From positions 124,001 to 188,000 of the forward strand of contig NZ_LR656169.1 of NCBI RefSeq assembly GCF_902168435.1: DNA of 64,000 nucleotides. Reading direction: 5' to 3'. Below are positions 9,054 to 19,095 of this stretch, in pieces. Position numbers and translations under genes: made by a program. Under the pieces are notes generated by a model, which did no database searches, was not told where the DNA came from, and was given only the letters and a program-made list of their open reading frames with translations. The number at the start of each line of letters is the position of its first letter. Within the stretch, counting starts at the first letter, position 1. Origin of the DNA: Bacillus marasmi. GTDB lineage: Bacteria; Bacillota; Bacilli; Bacillales; Cytobacillaceae.

Positions 9054-9950
9054 CTAAAATGAATAAAACGACGGCTTGGTGACTTTTACTTGCTCTCCAA
9101 AACCAGAGCGAAAGTGAGTTTTGTCGGCAGCACGTATAATACTACCCTTATGCACCGTTATTACCAATCTATGACTATGATAATGAAACATATCCAATTC
9201 TTCAACCTGTACGCTTTCTGGCTCCATCATATACATATTATAGCTCAATTCCGCACCATGAAGCAGGTTTGCTTTCACTGGGAAAATACCGATTTTCGCC
9301 AAATCAGTTCTAGGAATTGGCTGTCGAGCTTTTATTTCATCAGAAAATGAGGGGAGCTTCTCACTCACAGTGATTTTTTTCCAAGCTTCACTTACAGCTA
9401 ATCGTTCTTTTTGTTCGACTTCAAAAACCGGTATTATGGGACAATTGTAAGGAAATAAGGCCTCACGAATCCAGCCCCAGGGAATCGTTCCTAGCTCCTC
9501 GCGATTTTTGATTCTCACGAAGATTGCCGGAATCTTCTCTTTTTTACATATTCGTATAAACGATGGGGTTAATAATCGCACCGGAATTTTTACTGCGACA
9601 AAAAAGTCAATTGGACTAGTGTTTAAATGTGCAAGCTTCCGCTTCATTTGCTGATAAAAATCTGATTCATATTCAATTGAAGCAGTTGTTAAAATGGTCG
9701 TACAGCCCTTCAAGATGAACCGATTAAGAAAATACTGTTTTACTTCCTGAAATGGTTTATTTTCCGGAAGCTGCTGATCAAAAAAAACATACGTGGGTGT
9801 CATGATAAATGAACTTGCATCCATTCTCATGTAGGTGAGCTTTTTAACCGAAGTAAGACGTGAGGCGATTTTATCCTGTTTAATTAAAAAAGCTGCCTTT
9901 GTAAACGTTTTATTATCCAACACATGGACATTTTCAATAATATAGGTCAT
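9054..9950 (-). CDS. Uncharacterised protein, possible degenerate amidohydrolase fold
   Basis: I do not recognise this 298-residue protein. Its N-terminus, IIENVHVLDNKTFTKAAFLI, resembles the small beta domain that opens metal-dependent amidohydrolases. GCTTILTT (about residues 82-89) resembles the GVTTV segment of N-acetylglucosamine-6-phosphate deacetylase and dihydroorotase relatives. The place where HxH metal ligands would fall reads YVFFDQQL, so metal catalysis looks lost. There is no signal peptide or transmembrane helix. The gene ends 17 bp before ypiA. The amidohydrolase resemblance is inference from motif shape only; it could equally be an unrelated lineage-specific family. Confidence 0.55.
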   Translation of the reverse strand: MTYIIENVHVLDNKTFTKAAFLIKQDKIASRLTSVKKLTYMRMDASSFIMTPTYVFFDQQLPENKPFQEVKQYFLNRFILKGCTTILTTASIEYESDFYQQMKRKLAHLNTSPIDFFVAVKIPVRLLTPSFIRICKKEKIPAIFVRIKNREELGTIPWGWIREALFPYNCPIIPVFEVEQKERLAVSEAWKKITVSEKLPSFSDEIKARQPIPRTDLAKIGIFPVKANLLHGAELSYNMYMMEPESVQVEELDMFHYHSHRLVITVHKGSIIRAADKTHFRSGFGEQVKVTKPSFYSF

Positions 9951-10050
9951 AAAACCACCCTCTTTTAAAAACGGTCTTATGACAAGCTATGAACAAAAAC
10001 AAAAAATATGTATTTATCTTTTCAAAAAGACTCTATTGGAAACCATTTTT

Positions 10051-10232
10051 AGCGGACATCCTAGCCGTTATTTGTGTCAAAAACAGGATTCTCAAGGTGG
10101 AAGCGGACACTGAGTCCTCTATTTGCCTAAATAACTGTTTAACTTTCACGATTTTGGCCAAATTAGGTATCTGGTGTCCGCAAAAGGTTGTATTCGATTG
10201 TTTTTTCTACAAATAAGGTCATCTGTGTCCGC
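10051..10232. repeat. 180-bp imperfect inverted repeat with four GCGGACA motifs
   Basis: Within the gene-free stretch 9951-10332, AGCGGACA occurs at 10051 and 10102 on the plus strand, and its complement TGTCCGC ends at 10181 and 10232. Spacing inside each arm is the same (51 bp). Reading the right arm on the minus strand, the two arms share AGCGGACA, TTATTTGT, AAAACA and GCGGACAC at matching offsets. The arrangement is that of a large mobile palindrome or REP-like element; no ORF of note is inside. Confidence 0.6.
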
Positions 10233-10282
10233 TCGAAATTATTCCAAATCCTCCGCGGATCATAACCTAAAAGCTAAGAAGC

Positions 10283-10322
10283 AAAAAAGAGGTGCCCCTA
10301 AAGTTATAGTTTTGGGACACCC
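10283..10322 (-). terminator. Terminator of the aroC-aroA operon
   Basis: On the minus strand GGTGTCCC pairs with GGGGCACC (one G-T pair), followed by TCTTTTTTGC. It starts 11 bp after the aroA stop and closes the aromatic operon. Confidence 0.8.
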
Positions 10323-10332
10323 TTCGTGAAGA

Positions 10333-11622
10333 TTACTTTAATAGCTTATTTAAGTCATCAAAAAACTGCGGATACGATACAGAAATGGCTTCTGCATCCT
10401 CTAGTGTTACTTCACCGTTGGATATTAGTGCTGCAACAGCTAACATCATTCCAATTCGATGATCTCCGTGACTTGAAACTTGGCCTGAGCCGAGTGGAGT
10501 TCCGCCATAAATAATCATTCCATCCTCAGTTGCTTCAATTGAAGCGCCAAGCTTAGTCAATTCTGCAACAACAGTATCAATCCGGTTCGTTTCTTTGACC
10601 TTCAGCTCGTGAGCATCTTTAATAACAGTTGTGCCCTTTGCTTGAGTTGCAAGTAATGCAAGGATTGGTATTTCATCAATAAGGCGTGGAATCATCTCGC
10701 CTTCAATCGTTGTTCCGACCAAGTCAGATGTCTTAATCGTTAAATCCCCGGTAGGTTCAAATTGCTCATTTTCATTCATTTGTATCGTTAAATCAGCACC
10801 CATTTGCTTCATCACGTCTACAATACCTGTCCGAGTCGGATTTAAACCAACATTTTTTAAAAGGATTTCACTATTTTGCACAATCGCTCCTGCCACCATA
10901 AAAAATGCTGCAGACGAAATATCTCCTGGTACATTCACATGGCTTGCCGTTAACTCCTGTCCTCCATTAATAGAAACAGTGAGACCATCATTTTCTACCT
11001 TCCCACCAAATTGGCGAATCATTCGTTCCGTATGATCTCTCGATTTAGCAGGCTCATGAATAACTGTAGTTCCAGTTGCCTGCATGCCTGCAAATAATAT
11101 CGATGATTTAACTTGAGCGCTAGCCACTGGTAAAGTGTATTCAATACCAGTTAATTCACCACCACGAATGGAAATAGGAGTATACTCTCCTGCTTTTTTC
11201 CCATCAATCTTTGCGCCCATTAATGTTAGGGGCTTTACTACCCTTGTCATTGGACGTTTGCCAATTGAATGGTCACCAATTAAAACATTATGAAATGGAC
11301 GACCAGAGAGAATGCCCATTAATAGTCGGATGGTTGTGCCAGAATTACCGACATCTAAAACCTCGGATGGTTCAATTAGGCCCTCAAGACCATTTCCATA
11401 AATCGTAACTTTATCCACTTCTTGTTCAATCGAAACGCCTAATTTACGAAAGCATGAAATTGTACTTAAGCAATCATCGCCCAACAAAAAGTTGGTCACT
11501 GTCGTTTTTCCCTTAGCAATTGATCCAAACATAACTGCACGGTGTGAAATGGACTTATCTCCAGGGATTTGGATTTCTCCTGATAAACCAGTTGCTTTAG
11601 TTTGTAATTGAATTTTTCCCAT
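10333..11622 (-). CDS. aroA: 3-phosphoshikimate 1-carboxyvinyltransferase (EPSP synthase)
   Basis: Transfers enolpyruvate from PEP to shikimate-3-phosphate, the sixth step of the shikimate pathway. The 429-residue protein has the two-domain fold signatures: GDKSISHR (about 21-28), [13 protein letters not shown] (about 91-103), RPMTRV, the catalytic Asp region [12 protein letters not shown] (about 315-326), [10 protein letters not shown] and [10 protein letters not shown]. Gram-positive enzymes are called AroE in B. subtilis nomenclature. It is the last gene of the aroC-aroB-aroH-hisC-tyrA-aroA run, 31 bp after tyrA, and ends at a terminator. Confidence 0.98.
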   Translation of the reverse strand: MGKIQLQTKATGLSGEIQIPGDKSISHRAVMFGSIAKGKTTVTNFLLGDDCLSTISCFRKLGVSIEQEVDKVTIYGNGLEGLIEPSEVLDVGNSGTTIRLLMGILSGRPFHNVLIGDHSIGKRPMTRVVKPLTLMGAKIDGKKAGEYTPISIRGGELTGIEYTLPVASAQVKSSILFAGMQATGTTVIHEPAKSRDHTERMIRQFGGKVENDGLTVSINGGQELTASHVNVPGDISSAAFFMVAGAIVQNSEILLKNVGLNPTRTGIVDVMKQMGADLTIQMNENEQFEPTGDLTIKTSDLVGTTIEGEMIPRLIDEIPILALLATQAKGTTVIKDAHELKVKETNRIDTVVAELTKLGASIEATEDGMIIYGGTPLGSGQVSSHGDHRIGMMLAVAALISNGEVTLEDAEAISVSYPQFFDDLNKLLK

Positions 11623-11653
11623 CTTATCACCCCTATATCAAGAAAGTTTTTCA

Positions 11654-12760
11654 TTAAGGTCCTACAGAAGTATCAAAAATTGTATACTTTTTTATACAAT
11701 CGTCTGCTCGCTCTCGATCTTCCTCAGTTTGAAAGCTGATTACTAAAATTCCATAAACCTCTTCGCGAGTCTCACGAATTCGAATATTAGTAATACTGAT
11801 ATTTTCCTTGGCCAAATAACCTGTAATTTCCGAAATAACCCCTGGATAATCAGGAATATCAACAAACAGATCGTAGAAGGCTGGGATTGCCCCCTTATCT
11901 TTAATTGGCATTTCATCTCGGAATTGTTTAGCACTTAAAAAATATTGATAGATAGCTTCGCCATTTTCACTTTCTAGCATTGTTGTAACTTTCTGCATTT
12001 CTTCAATCCAGTCATGAAAAATATCAATAAGGACAAGTTTATTATGTAAAAGGATATCTCGCCACATTTCAGGACTGCTAGAGGCGATTCTTGTAATATC
12101 ACGAAAACCTCCGGCCGCAAGTCTAGTAACAAGCTGCTGCTCTTGGCTTGATCGCTCAGCCTGATGGACCAAAGATGCAGCAATGATATGTGGAAAATGA
12201 CTAATGACACCTGTCATATAGTCGTGTTCCTCTGGTGATACGATTAAAAACTTAGCTTTTGTTCCTGACAACCAGGCTTTTAAAGTAGCAATCTCCCTTT
12301 GACCAACATCAGAATCTGGAGTTAACAAATAAAACGCGTTTTCAAAGAGAATTTCCTTCGCCGCAGTTACACCACTCTTATGTGACCCAGCCATTGGATG
12401 ACCACCAATAAAGGTTATACCCTTCTCAGTCAAACACTTGGCCGCTTGGACCACTTTCGCTTTTGTACTTCCTGCATCAGTAATAATCACATTGTTTTTT
12501 AATGACATCTCTGCAAACGACTTAATAATATTTTCTGCTTCCTTTACAGGAGTCGCAATAACGATTAAATCAGCTTGCTCCGCTTCATGTCTGATATCCT
12601 CAGTCGTCTCATCGACAACCCCGAGCATTTTTGCTAATTTTTTTTGATGCTCACAAACATCAAATCCAATTATAGTTGATTCCCCATGTGTACGTTTAAT
12701 AGAAAGAGCCAGGGATCCACCGATCAACCCCAGCCCAATAACAAATACACGGCCTCTCAA
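11654..12760 (-). CDS. tyrA: Prephenate dehydrogenase with C-terminal ACT domain
   Basis: Oxidatively decarboxylates prephenate to 4-hydroxyphenylpyruvate for tyrosine. It has an NAD-binding GLGLIGGSLAL near the N-terminus, the conserved GGHPMAGSHKSGV (about 120-132 from this start), and a C-terminal ACT domain (about 295-365) expected to sense tyrosine. A GTG three codons upstream (12769) is also possible, but AAGGCGG lies directly against it; the TTG at 12760 has that sequence eight bases upstream, so TTG is preferred (368 residues). The gene sits between hisC and aroA as in B. subtilis. Confidence 0.95.
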   Translation of the reverse strand: MRGRVFVIGLGLIGGSLALSIKRTHGESTIIGFDVCEHQKKLAKMLGVVDETTEDIRHEAEQADLIVIATPVKEAENIIKSFAEMSLKNNVIITDAGSTKAKVVQAAKCLTEKGITFIGGHPMAGSHKSGVTAAKEILFENAFYLLTPDSDVGQREIATLKAWLSGTKAKFLIVSPEEHDYMTGVISHFPHIIAASLVHQAERSSQEQQLVTRLAAGGFRDITRIASSSPEMWRDILLHNKLVLIDIFHDWIEEMQKVTTMLESENGEAIYQYFLSAKQFRDEMPIKDKGAIPAFYDLFVDIPDYPGVISEITGYLAKENISITNIRIRETREEVYGILVISFQTEEDRERADDCIKKYTIFDTSVGP

Positions 12761-12794
12761 ACAGACCACCGCCTTATAATCCCTTTTCCTTTTC

Positions 12795-13898
12795 CTATCT
12801 AACCTGTTGAGATTTTAGTTCCAACAGCTTTTTCATTTCTGCCATAACGCCCTCATTTTGCTCTTTAGAACCTACGGTTACCCTTACCGCTGTTGGAAAT
12901 CCAAGTGCTTTACCAGAACGAACAATATAGCCATGTTCCATCAAGTACTGGAATACTTCATTTCCGTCTAAGTTAAAATCAATTAAAATAAAGTTTCCTT
13001 GTGAAGGAAAGTAATTTAAGCCTTGTTCTTGGCAAAATTGATAAAACTGCTCAAGGCCTGCTTGATTCTTCTGCTTACATTCTTCGATAAATTCTTGGTC
13101 TTCAATCGCACTAACAGCAGCAATCTGCGCTAAAGTATTAACGTTAAAAGGTTCCCTTACCGGTTCAAGCGCAGAAATCACCTCTGGATTTGCCACACCG
13201 TAGCCCACACGTAAAGATGCCAAGCCATATATTTTCGAGAAGGTTCTTAACACAATCAAATTCTTAAATTTATCCAATAACGTAATTGAATTAATATAAT
13301 CATCTGCTGTCACATATTCAAAATAAGCCTCGTCTAATACAACTAACACATTTTCAGGAACTTGCTCAATAAAGCTCACTAAGCGATTCCCTGGAATATA
13401 GACACCAGATGGATTGTTTGGAGTACACACCCATACCACTTTTGTTTGAGAATCTATCGCTTTAAGCATATTGTCTAAATCGTGTTCTCCATTCACTAAA
13501 GGAATCTCACGGGATTCTGCACCTTCAATTACAGCATTATGCTTATACTGAGAGAATGAAGGAGTCGCCATTACAGTGTTCGTCCCTGGTGTTAATAGTG
13601 AGCGGGAAATGATTTGGATAATATTATCGGAGCCATTTCCAAAAATCAATTGATTTTCATTAACCCGCAAATGCTTTGCCATTGCTGCTCGTAAATATGT
13701 GGCATGGCCATCTGGATAAATTTCTAATGCTTGCACTGATTTTTGAAGGGCTTCTACCACTTTTTTTGAACAGCCATATGGATTTTCGTTTGAAGCTAGC
13801 TTGACAATATTATCTAAGCCATATTCTCGTTTTACTGCATCCGTTGATTTTCCTGGCTGATATGGCGGTAGGTCCAATATTTGTTCCTTCCATTGCAT
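12795..13898 (-). CDS. hisC: Histidinol-phosphate aminotransferase
   Basis: A PLP enzyme of aminotransferase class I/II that acts in histidine synthesis. In B. subtilis the copy in this cluster also transaminates aromatic keto acids, completing tyrosine and phenylalanine synthesis, and the location here implies the same double role. Visible features are ASNENPYGCS near the N-terminus, NNPSGVY, DEAYFEYV and the PLP lysine in RTFSKIYGLASLRVGYG. ATG at 13898 is preferred over GTG at 13907 because GGGGTG stands six bases before it. Product 367 residues. Confidence 0.95.
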   Translation of the reverse strand: MQWKEQILDLPPYQPGKSTDAVKREYGLDNIVKLASNENPYGCSKKVVEALQKSVQALEIYPDGHATYLRAAMAKHLRVNENQLIFGNGSDNIIQIISRSLLTPGTNTVMATPSFSQYKHNAVIEGAESREIPLVNGEHDLDNMLKAIDSQTKVVWVCTPNNPSGVYIPGNRLVSFIEQVPENVLVVLDEAYFEYVTADDYINSITLLDKFKNLIVLRTFSKIYGLASLRVGYGVANPEVISALEPVREPFNVNTLAQIAAVSAIEDQEFIEECKQKNQAGLEQFYQFCQEQGLNYFPSQGNFILIDFNLDGNEVFQYLMEHGYIVRSGKALGFPTAVRVTVGSKEQNEGVMAEMKKLLELKSQQVR

Positions 13899-13952
13899 TT
13901 CTTTCACCCCAATTAATAATTCAAAATCATTCTTTTCAAATACCGTTGAATT

Positions 13953-14327
13953 CTAAGCTTGATTTGATGTACTCAAATCAGGACGCAATACTTCAGCGCC
14001 TTCTAAGTAAACATGCATAATATCTTCCTGAGCAGTATTTGTATTCACGTGCATCATAACCCGAATGCACTTCTTTAAGGAATCTGGCACAGGAATTTCT
14101 TGCATACACATAACCGGAACGTATCTCCAGCCTTCGATTAATCGAACCGCTTTGGCTGGAAATGCAGCTTTAAGGTCATTTGTAACAGTAAAGAGAATTG
14201 AAGCAACCTGGTCTGCCGTAATCTGGTTCTCTTCAATCATTTGTCTAATTAACTTTTCAGTAGCTGAGACTAACTCCGCTTCATTGTCCTCTTTAACCGT
14301 GATGGCCCCTCTCACCCCGCGGATCAT
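13953..14327 (-). CDS. aroH: Chorismate mutase, AroH class
   Basis: Converts chorismate to prephenate. The 124-residue protein is the monofunctional trimeric AroH type: it starts MIRGVRGAITV, where Arg7 belongs to the active site, and has DLKAAFPAKAVR (about 51-62) and the C-terminal part of the active site with VPVMCMQEIPVPDSL. RBS AAAGGGGG stands seven bases upstream. Next downstream is hisC at a distance of 54 bp. In B. subtilis six trp genes lie between aroH and hisC; they are absent here. Confidence 0.96.
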   Translation of the reverse strand: MIRGVRGAITVKEDNEAELVSATEKLIRQMIEENQITADQVASILFTVTNDLKAAFPAKAVRLIEGWRYVPVMCMQEIPVPDSLKKCIRVMMHVNTNTAQEDIMHVYLEGAEVLRPDLSTSNQA

Positions 14328-14347
14328 CTAAATTTCCCCCTTTATTT

Positions 14348-15418
14348 CTAGAACTCAGATAAACTCTTTAATAATTGTTCATCTGAAATTTCGTGTAAAC
14401 ATGGTACCCCTAATTGTTCTAATAATACAAAACGAGCTTTTTGTCCGACTGATTTTTTATCTTGCTTCATTCTTGTTAGAAGTTTTTCTGGGATTAACCC
14501 TTCGGGCAAGGTCACTTGATATCCTATTCTCTCGAGCCATAACTTGAACTCTTCTTCATTGAACTTCAATCCAGTGAATTGTTTACTCAGCTTTAACGCA
14601 AAGACCATCCCGATTACAACCGCTTCACCATGACTCATTTCGCCGTATCCACATTCCGCTTCAATCGCGTGACCAAGTGTGTGACCAAAATTTAAAAAGG
14701 CCCTAACCCCTGTTTCCTTTTCGTCCTGTGATACGATGTCGCCTTTTATTTCAATTCCGCGAACAAGCGAATATTGAAGAATCTCGCCACTTATATGACT
14801 TAATTCACTTACATTGTCTCGCAGCCAGTCATAAAACTTAGCATCTTGGATTAATGCGTGCTTAATTACCTCTGCAAATCCCGAACGAATTTCACGATTA
14901 GGTAAACTTCCTAAATAGTCTAAATCATAAAACACAGCTTCCGGTTGGTGAAATGCACCTATCATATTTTTTCCCAATGGGTGATTGATGGCCACTTTTC
15001 CGCCAACCGCGCTATCATGAGCTAAAATCGTGGTAGGGACTTGGATAAAAGCTATGCCACGCATATAGCTAGCTGCCACAAATCCAGATAAATCACCCAC
15101 TACCCCTCCCCCAAAGGAGACGATTAATGATTTACGATCTAACTTTTGTTCAAGTGCATAAGTTAAACAATCATAGAAATGATTAAAAGACTTAGCACTT
15201 TCACCACTTGGAACTATAAAGGAGGCCGTTTCAAAACTAGTGAGTTGGGATTTTAGCGAATTCAAATAAAGCTCCCCAACTGTTTGGTCCGAAATAATTA
15301 ATATAGAAGAAAGCTTTGGAAAGCTTTCTTCAATAAAGGCTTTAAGACCAGAGATTACACCCGAACCAATGTAAACAGGATATTGTTTCGAGTTGGTTTG
15401 GATTATCACTGTTTCCAT
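14348..15418 (-). CDS. aroB: 3-dehydroquinate synthase
   Basis: Second enzyme of the shikimate pathway: cyclises DAHP to 3-dehydroquinate using NAD and a divalent metal. The 356-residue protein shows GGGVVGDLSGFVAASYMRG (about 103-121), VPTTILAHDSAVGGK (about 126-140), KNMIGAFHQP, and metal histidines in NFGHTLGHAIE and MSHGEAVVIGM. Its ATG overlaps the aroC stop codon (TAATG), implying translational coupling. Confidence 0.98.
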   Translation of the reverse strand: METVIIQTNSKQYPVYIGSGVISGLKAFIEESFPKLSSILIISDQTVGELYLNSLKSQLTSFETASFIVPSGESAKSFNHFYDCLTYALEQKLDRKSLIVSFGGGVVGDLSGFVAASYMRGIAFIQVPTTILAHDSAVGGKVAINHPLGKNMIGAFHQPEAVFYDLDYLGSLPNREIRSGFAEVIKHALIQDAKFYDWLRDNVSELSHISGEILQYSLVRGIEIKGDIVSQDEKETGVRAFLNFGHTLGHAIEAECGYGEMSHGEAVVIGMVFALKLSKQFTGLKFNEEEFKLWLERIGYQVTLPEGLIPEKLLTRMKQDKKSVGQKARFVLLEQLGVPCLHEISDEQLLKSLSEF

Positions 15419-16590
15419 TAAAATTCCCTCGCATATTCTCGATACTCTCGAACCTGCTCAGCTAATTTATCAAAACGATCAGCGTAGAATTGTTCAATAA
15501 TTGCGGATGCCAATTCCCAAGCAACAGCGCTCTCAGCTACTACTGCTGCGGCTGGTACTGCACAGCTGTCAGATCGTTCAATACTCGCAGAGAACGGTTC
15601 TTTTGTTTCTATATCAACACTTTGTAACGGCTTGTAAAGCGTTGGAATTGGCTTCATAACCCCACGAACAACGATCGGTTGTCCAGTTGTCATTCCGCCT
15701 TCAAAACCACCTAAGCGATTCGTTCTCCTAGAATATCCTTCTTCTTGATTCCAGATAATTTCGTCATGAACTTCACTGCCTGGTTTTCTCGCTGCTTCAA
15801 AACCGATACCGAATTCAACACCTTTAAATGCATTAATACTAACGATTGCTGAGGCAACCTTAGCATCCAATTTACGGTCATAATGGACATAGCTTCCTAC
15901 ACCTGAAGGCATTCCTTCAACAACAACTTCTACAATTCCACCAATGGAATCTCCATTTTGTTTTGCATCATCAATTGCTTGCATCATTTCTTTTTCAGCA
16001 ACAGGATCAACGCAACGAACAGGTGATAGTTCGGTTTTCTCTTGAAGCTCGGCAATTGATTGATAGTTAATATTAGTTGCTTTTACTCCTCCAATTTCAA
16101 TTACATGAGAAGCAATTTCAATCCCGAGTAGAGCAAGTAATTTTTTAGCAACAGCGCCTGCAGCAACACGAACCGTTGTTTCACGCGCTGAAGATCGTTC
16201 TAATACATTTCTCATATCCCGATGACCGTATTTTAATGCACCGTTTAAATCAGCATGTCCAGGTCTTGGTCTTGAGATTTGTCTTTTTACTTCTTGTTCA
16301 TCTTCTGGTTCTAACGGTGCTTGTCCCATAATTTTCGTCCAATGCTTCCAATCATTATTTTCCACAACTAAAGCAATTGGTGAACCAAGCGTTGCACCGT
16401 GTCGAACACCAGACATAATTTCGACAGTATCCTTCTCAATTTGCATTCTGCGGCCACGACCGTGACCTTTTTGCCTACGTTGCAGTTCAACATTAATATC
16501 TTCTGCAACAAGTGGCATTCCGGCTGGAACACCCTCAATAATCGTGGTTAATTGGGGGCCATGTGACTCCCCGGCTGTTAAATATCTCAT
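15418..16590 (-). CDS. aroC: Chorismate synthase
   Basis: Last step of the shared aromatic pathway: makes chorismate from EPSP with reduced FMN. The 390-residue protein starts [15 protein letters not shown] and contains the three family signatures [23 protein letters not shown] (about 125-141) and [17 protein letters not shown] (about 147-163). The frame is open six codons upstream, but ATG at 16590 has AAGGAGG with a normal gap and gives the usual length. It is the first gene of the aromatic operon. The gap to ndk has no cheR gene, unlike B. subtilis. Confidence 0.98.
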   Translation of the reverse strand: MRYLTAGESHGPQLTTIIEGVPAGMPLVAEDINVELQRRQKGHGRGRRMQIEKDTVEIMSGVRHGATLGSPIALVVENNDWKHWTKIMGQAPLEPEDEQEVKRQISRPRPGHADLNGALKYGHRDMRNVLERSSARETTVRVAAGAVAKKLLALLGIEIASHVIEIGGVKATNINYQSIAELQEKTELSPVRCVDPVAEKEMMQAIDDAKQNGDSIGGIVEVVVEGMPSGVGSYVHYDRKLDAKVASAIVSINAFKGVEFGIGFEAARKPGSEVHDEIIWNQEEGYSRRTNRLGGFEGGMTTGQPIVVRGVMKPIPTLYKPLQSVDIETKEPFSASIERSDSCAVPAAAVVAESAVAWELASAIIEQFYADRFDKLAEQVREYREYAREF

Positions 16591-16772
16591 TACACTTTCC
16601 TCCTTCAACTCATTAAAGGATTATGTCTCAATATAACATACGACATAAAAAATAAAAATACAAAAATTTAAAAATTATGAAATTTGATTTTACAATAGTA
16701 TTTATTGTAGCACGAACAAGTTCATCCTGTAAAAGAACAACATAACAATTCACATTTAGCTGTAAACGTATA

Positions 16773-16804
16773 CAAAAAAAGCACTTGTATTGACTACAAG
16801 TGCT
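16773..16804 (-). terminator. Terminator of ndk
   Basis: Perfect 10-bp stem AGCACTTGTA/TACAAGTGCT with a five-base loop. Seven T follow on the minus strand. It starts 11 bp after the ndk stop. Confidence 0.9.
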
Positions 16805-16814
16805 AAGATGCGGA

Positions 16815-17261
16815 TTAATAAATCCAATCGTTCATTAGTTTACCGTACTCTACTAATTCAGCCTCATTAAAGAACAAGCCGATTTCACGTACTGCACTTT
16901 CAGGTGAATCAGAGCCATGAATAATATTTTTCCCAACCGTTACACCGAAATCACCGCGAATTGTTCCAGGTAGAGCATCTTTCGGATTTGTTGAACCCAT
17001 CATTTGACGAGCTGTCGCAATGACATTTTCACCTTGCCAAACCATTGCAAAAACTGGTCCTGAAGTAATGAAATCTACTAGTTCGCCAAAGAACGGGCGC
17101 TCCTTATGCTCACCATAGTGCTCTTCAGCAAGCTCAACAGGTATACTCATTAGCTTTGCACCCGCTAATTGAAATCCTTTTTTTTCAAAACGTGAAACAA
17201 TTTCACCAATTAAGTTACGTTGAACCCCATCAGGTTTAACCATTAAAAAAGTCTTTTCCAT
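16815..17261 (-). CDS. ndk: Nucleoside diphosphate kinase
   Basis: Exchanges gamma-phosphates among NTPs through a phosphohistidine. The 148-residue protein begins [20 protein letters not shown] and has the catalytic histidine motif [12 protein letters not shown] (His about residue 115). The frame opens 17 codons upstream, but ATG at 17261 has AGGAGTG seven bases before it and is the conserved start. The gene stands between the hepS-menG-hepT genes and aroC, with its own terminator. Confidence 0.98.
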   Translation of the reverse strand: MEKTFLMVKPDGVQRNLIGEIVSRFEKKGFQLAGAKLMSIPVELAEEHYGEHKERPFFGELVDFITSGPVFAMVWQGENVIATARQMMGSTNPKDALPGTIRGDFGVTVGKNIIHGSDSPESAVREIGLFFNEAELVEYGKLMNDWIY

Positions 17262-17352
17262 TAAATTCACTCCTAGACACTTATGTATAGTGGATTGCAG
17301 AACATCAAGCAATCCATGAAAATAGTAACATTGTTTGAAAAAATTCGCAATA

Positions 17353-18318
17353 TTAGAATTTTCGCTTACCTATGTTCAAGGCAATTTCTCTTAAAACTTT
17401 TTTAGCTTTATTTCTAGGAAGTTCCTCTAAAATCATCAGTGCTTTATCCAAATATCGATCACTAAGAGCAAGTGAGCGGGAGATAGCATCTGAACTTTTT
17501 ACCAATTCAATGATTCGTTCGATATCCTTCTGCTCAGTGTTTTCGTGTACTTTAATAATTTCTTGCCTTGTTTCCCAATTCTCCATTGCATAGAGAACAG
17601 GTAGGGTAATATTACCTTGATGAAGGTCCCCCCCAGCAGGCTTACCAAGTTCTTTTTCCGTAGAGGTAAAGTCAAGCACATCATCAATAATTTGAAATGA
17701 CATTCCTACATAATAGCCAAATTGGAATAGCTTTTTATGGAGTTTTTCCTCTACATTTGCTGCTACTGCACCAAGTTGACAGCTTGCAGCAATTAGCAAG
17801 GCTGTTTTACGCTTAATTCTTCGTAAATAATCTCGCAAATTTTGCTCATAGCGGTATTTGTCTTTTATTTGCTCAATTTCACCAAGACAAAGCTCCACCA
17901 TAGTGTTAGACAATATTTTATGGGCAACCGGGTTATTAATATCTGTCATTAACTCCAAGGCACGCGCAAAAATATAATCACCTGTGTACATAGCAATCCG
18001 ATTGTCCCACTTAGCCTTAATCGTTTGCTTTCCACGGCGCAGCTCAGCATTATCGATGACATCATCGTGTACTAAGCTTGCGGTATGAATTAGTTCTAAG
18101 GTCACTGCAACATTTTTGATTACGTTAATGTCATAGTCACCAAACCTCCCGGCAAGTAAAACGAATACAGGTCTGATTCGTTTTCCTCCCGCTTTTAACA
18201 AATGCAGGGATGCTTGGCGCAATAAAGGTGCTTGAGCGTTAATTGTCTCCTCAAGCTCTTTTTCAATAACATTCAAATCCGAGCTCAAAAATGAATACAT
18301 TAATTTATATTTCATCAT
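17353..18318 (-). CDS. hepT: Heptaprenyl diphosphate synthase component II
   Basis: Catalytic subunit of the two-part synthase that makes the C35 side chain of menaquinone-7. The trans-prenyltransferase signatures are visible: [15 protein letters not shown] (about 44-58), first aspartate motif DDVID (about 84-88), [12 protein letters not shown] and second aspartate motif IIDDVLDFT (about 213-221). The product of 321 residues ends with the family tail IGKRKF. It works with HepS, encoded two genes upstream; menG lies between. Start ATG at 18318 or the adjacent ATG at 18315. Confidence 0.96.
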   Translation of the reverse strand: MMKYKLMYSFLSSDLNVIEKELEETINAQAPLLRQASLHLLKAGGKRIRPVFVLLAGRFGDYDINVIKNVAVTLELIHTASLVHDDVIDNAELRRGKQTIKAKWDNRIAMYTGDYIFARALELMTDINNPVAHKILSNTMVELCLGEIEQIKDKYRYEQNLRDYLRRIKRKTALLIAASCQLGAVAANVEEKLHKKLFQFGYYVGMSFQIIDDVLDFTSTEKELGKPAGGDLHQGNITLPVLYAMENWETRQEIIKVHENTEQKDIERIIELVKSSDAISRSLALSDRYLDKALMILEELPRNKAKKVLREIALNIGKRKF

Positions 18319-18390
18319 TTTGTATTCACCAGCTTTGAATCTATCTATTTTAATATCGCTTTACTAAACATTATTTAAAAACACTAATGC

Positions 18391-19092
18391 CTATTTCTCG
18401 CCAATATGTACGGCCGCAACTCCACCGCTGTATGGCTTGAAACGAACATTTTTAAAGCCTGCATCCTCAAACATTTTTTTCAATTCAACCATACCAGGGA
18501 AATCTCGGGCTGATTCCTGTAGCCAGGAATACTCTTTATAGCTTTTTGCGAAGATTCTTCCAAATAACGGCATAATGAAGCGGAAATAGAAAAAGTATAG
18601 CTGTTTAAATCCAAACATAGTTGGTTGTGAGGTTTCTAAACAAACGGCAATTCCACCAGGTTTAAGCACACGACGCATTTCTTTCAACACCTGTAAGTAA
18701 TCCGGAACATTTCTAAGCCCAAAGCCTATCGTAACGTAATCAAAGCGATTGTCTTCAAACGGAAGCTCCATCGCATTTCCATGAATAAGTGTAACATGAG
18801 TCAAATTGAGGTTTTTAACTTTCTCCTCGCCTATTTTTAGCATGTTTTTACTAAAATCTAGGCCGACAACTTCACCTGTCGATCCGACAGCGTCAGCCAT
18901 CGCAATAGTCCAATCAGCAGTACCACAACAAACATCTAGTGCTGCTTTTCCTTTTTGGACATTCATTCGTTTCATTGTATCTTTACGCCAGCGTTTATGC
19001 TGCTGAAAGCTAATAACTGAATTCATCTTGTCGTAGTTTCCATAAATTTTTTCGAATACCTTATGGACACGTTCTTCCTTTGATTGCTGCAT
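18391..19092 (-). CDS. menG: Demethylmenaquinone methyltransferase
   Basis: SAM-dependent C-methylation of demethylmenaquinone, the last step of menaquinone synthesis. The 233-residue protein has the class I methyltransferase glycine loop [10 protein letters not shown] (about 52-61) and the UbiE/MenG signatures [17 protein letters not shown] near the N-terminus and [17 protein letters not shown] (about 141-157). It starts three bases after hepS ends. The hepS-menG-hepT order is conserved in bacilli. Confidence 0.97.
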   Translation of the reverse strand: MQQSKEERVHKVFEKIYGNYDKMNSVISFQQHKRWRKDTMKRMNVQKGKAALDVCCGTADWTIAMADAVGSTGEVVGLDFSKNMLKIGEEKVKNLNLTHVTLIHGNAMELPFEDNRFDYVTIGFGLRNVPDYLQVLKEMRRVLKPGGIAVCLETSQPTMFGFKQLYFFYFRFIMPLFGRIFAKSYKEYSWLQESARDFPGMVELKKMFEDAGFKNVRFKPYSGGVAAVHIGEK

Positions 19093-19095
19093 TTA

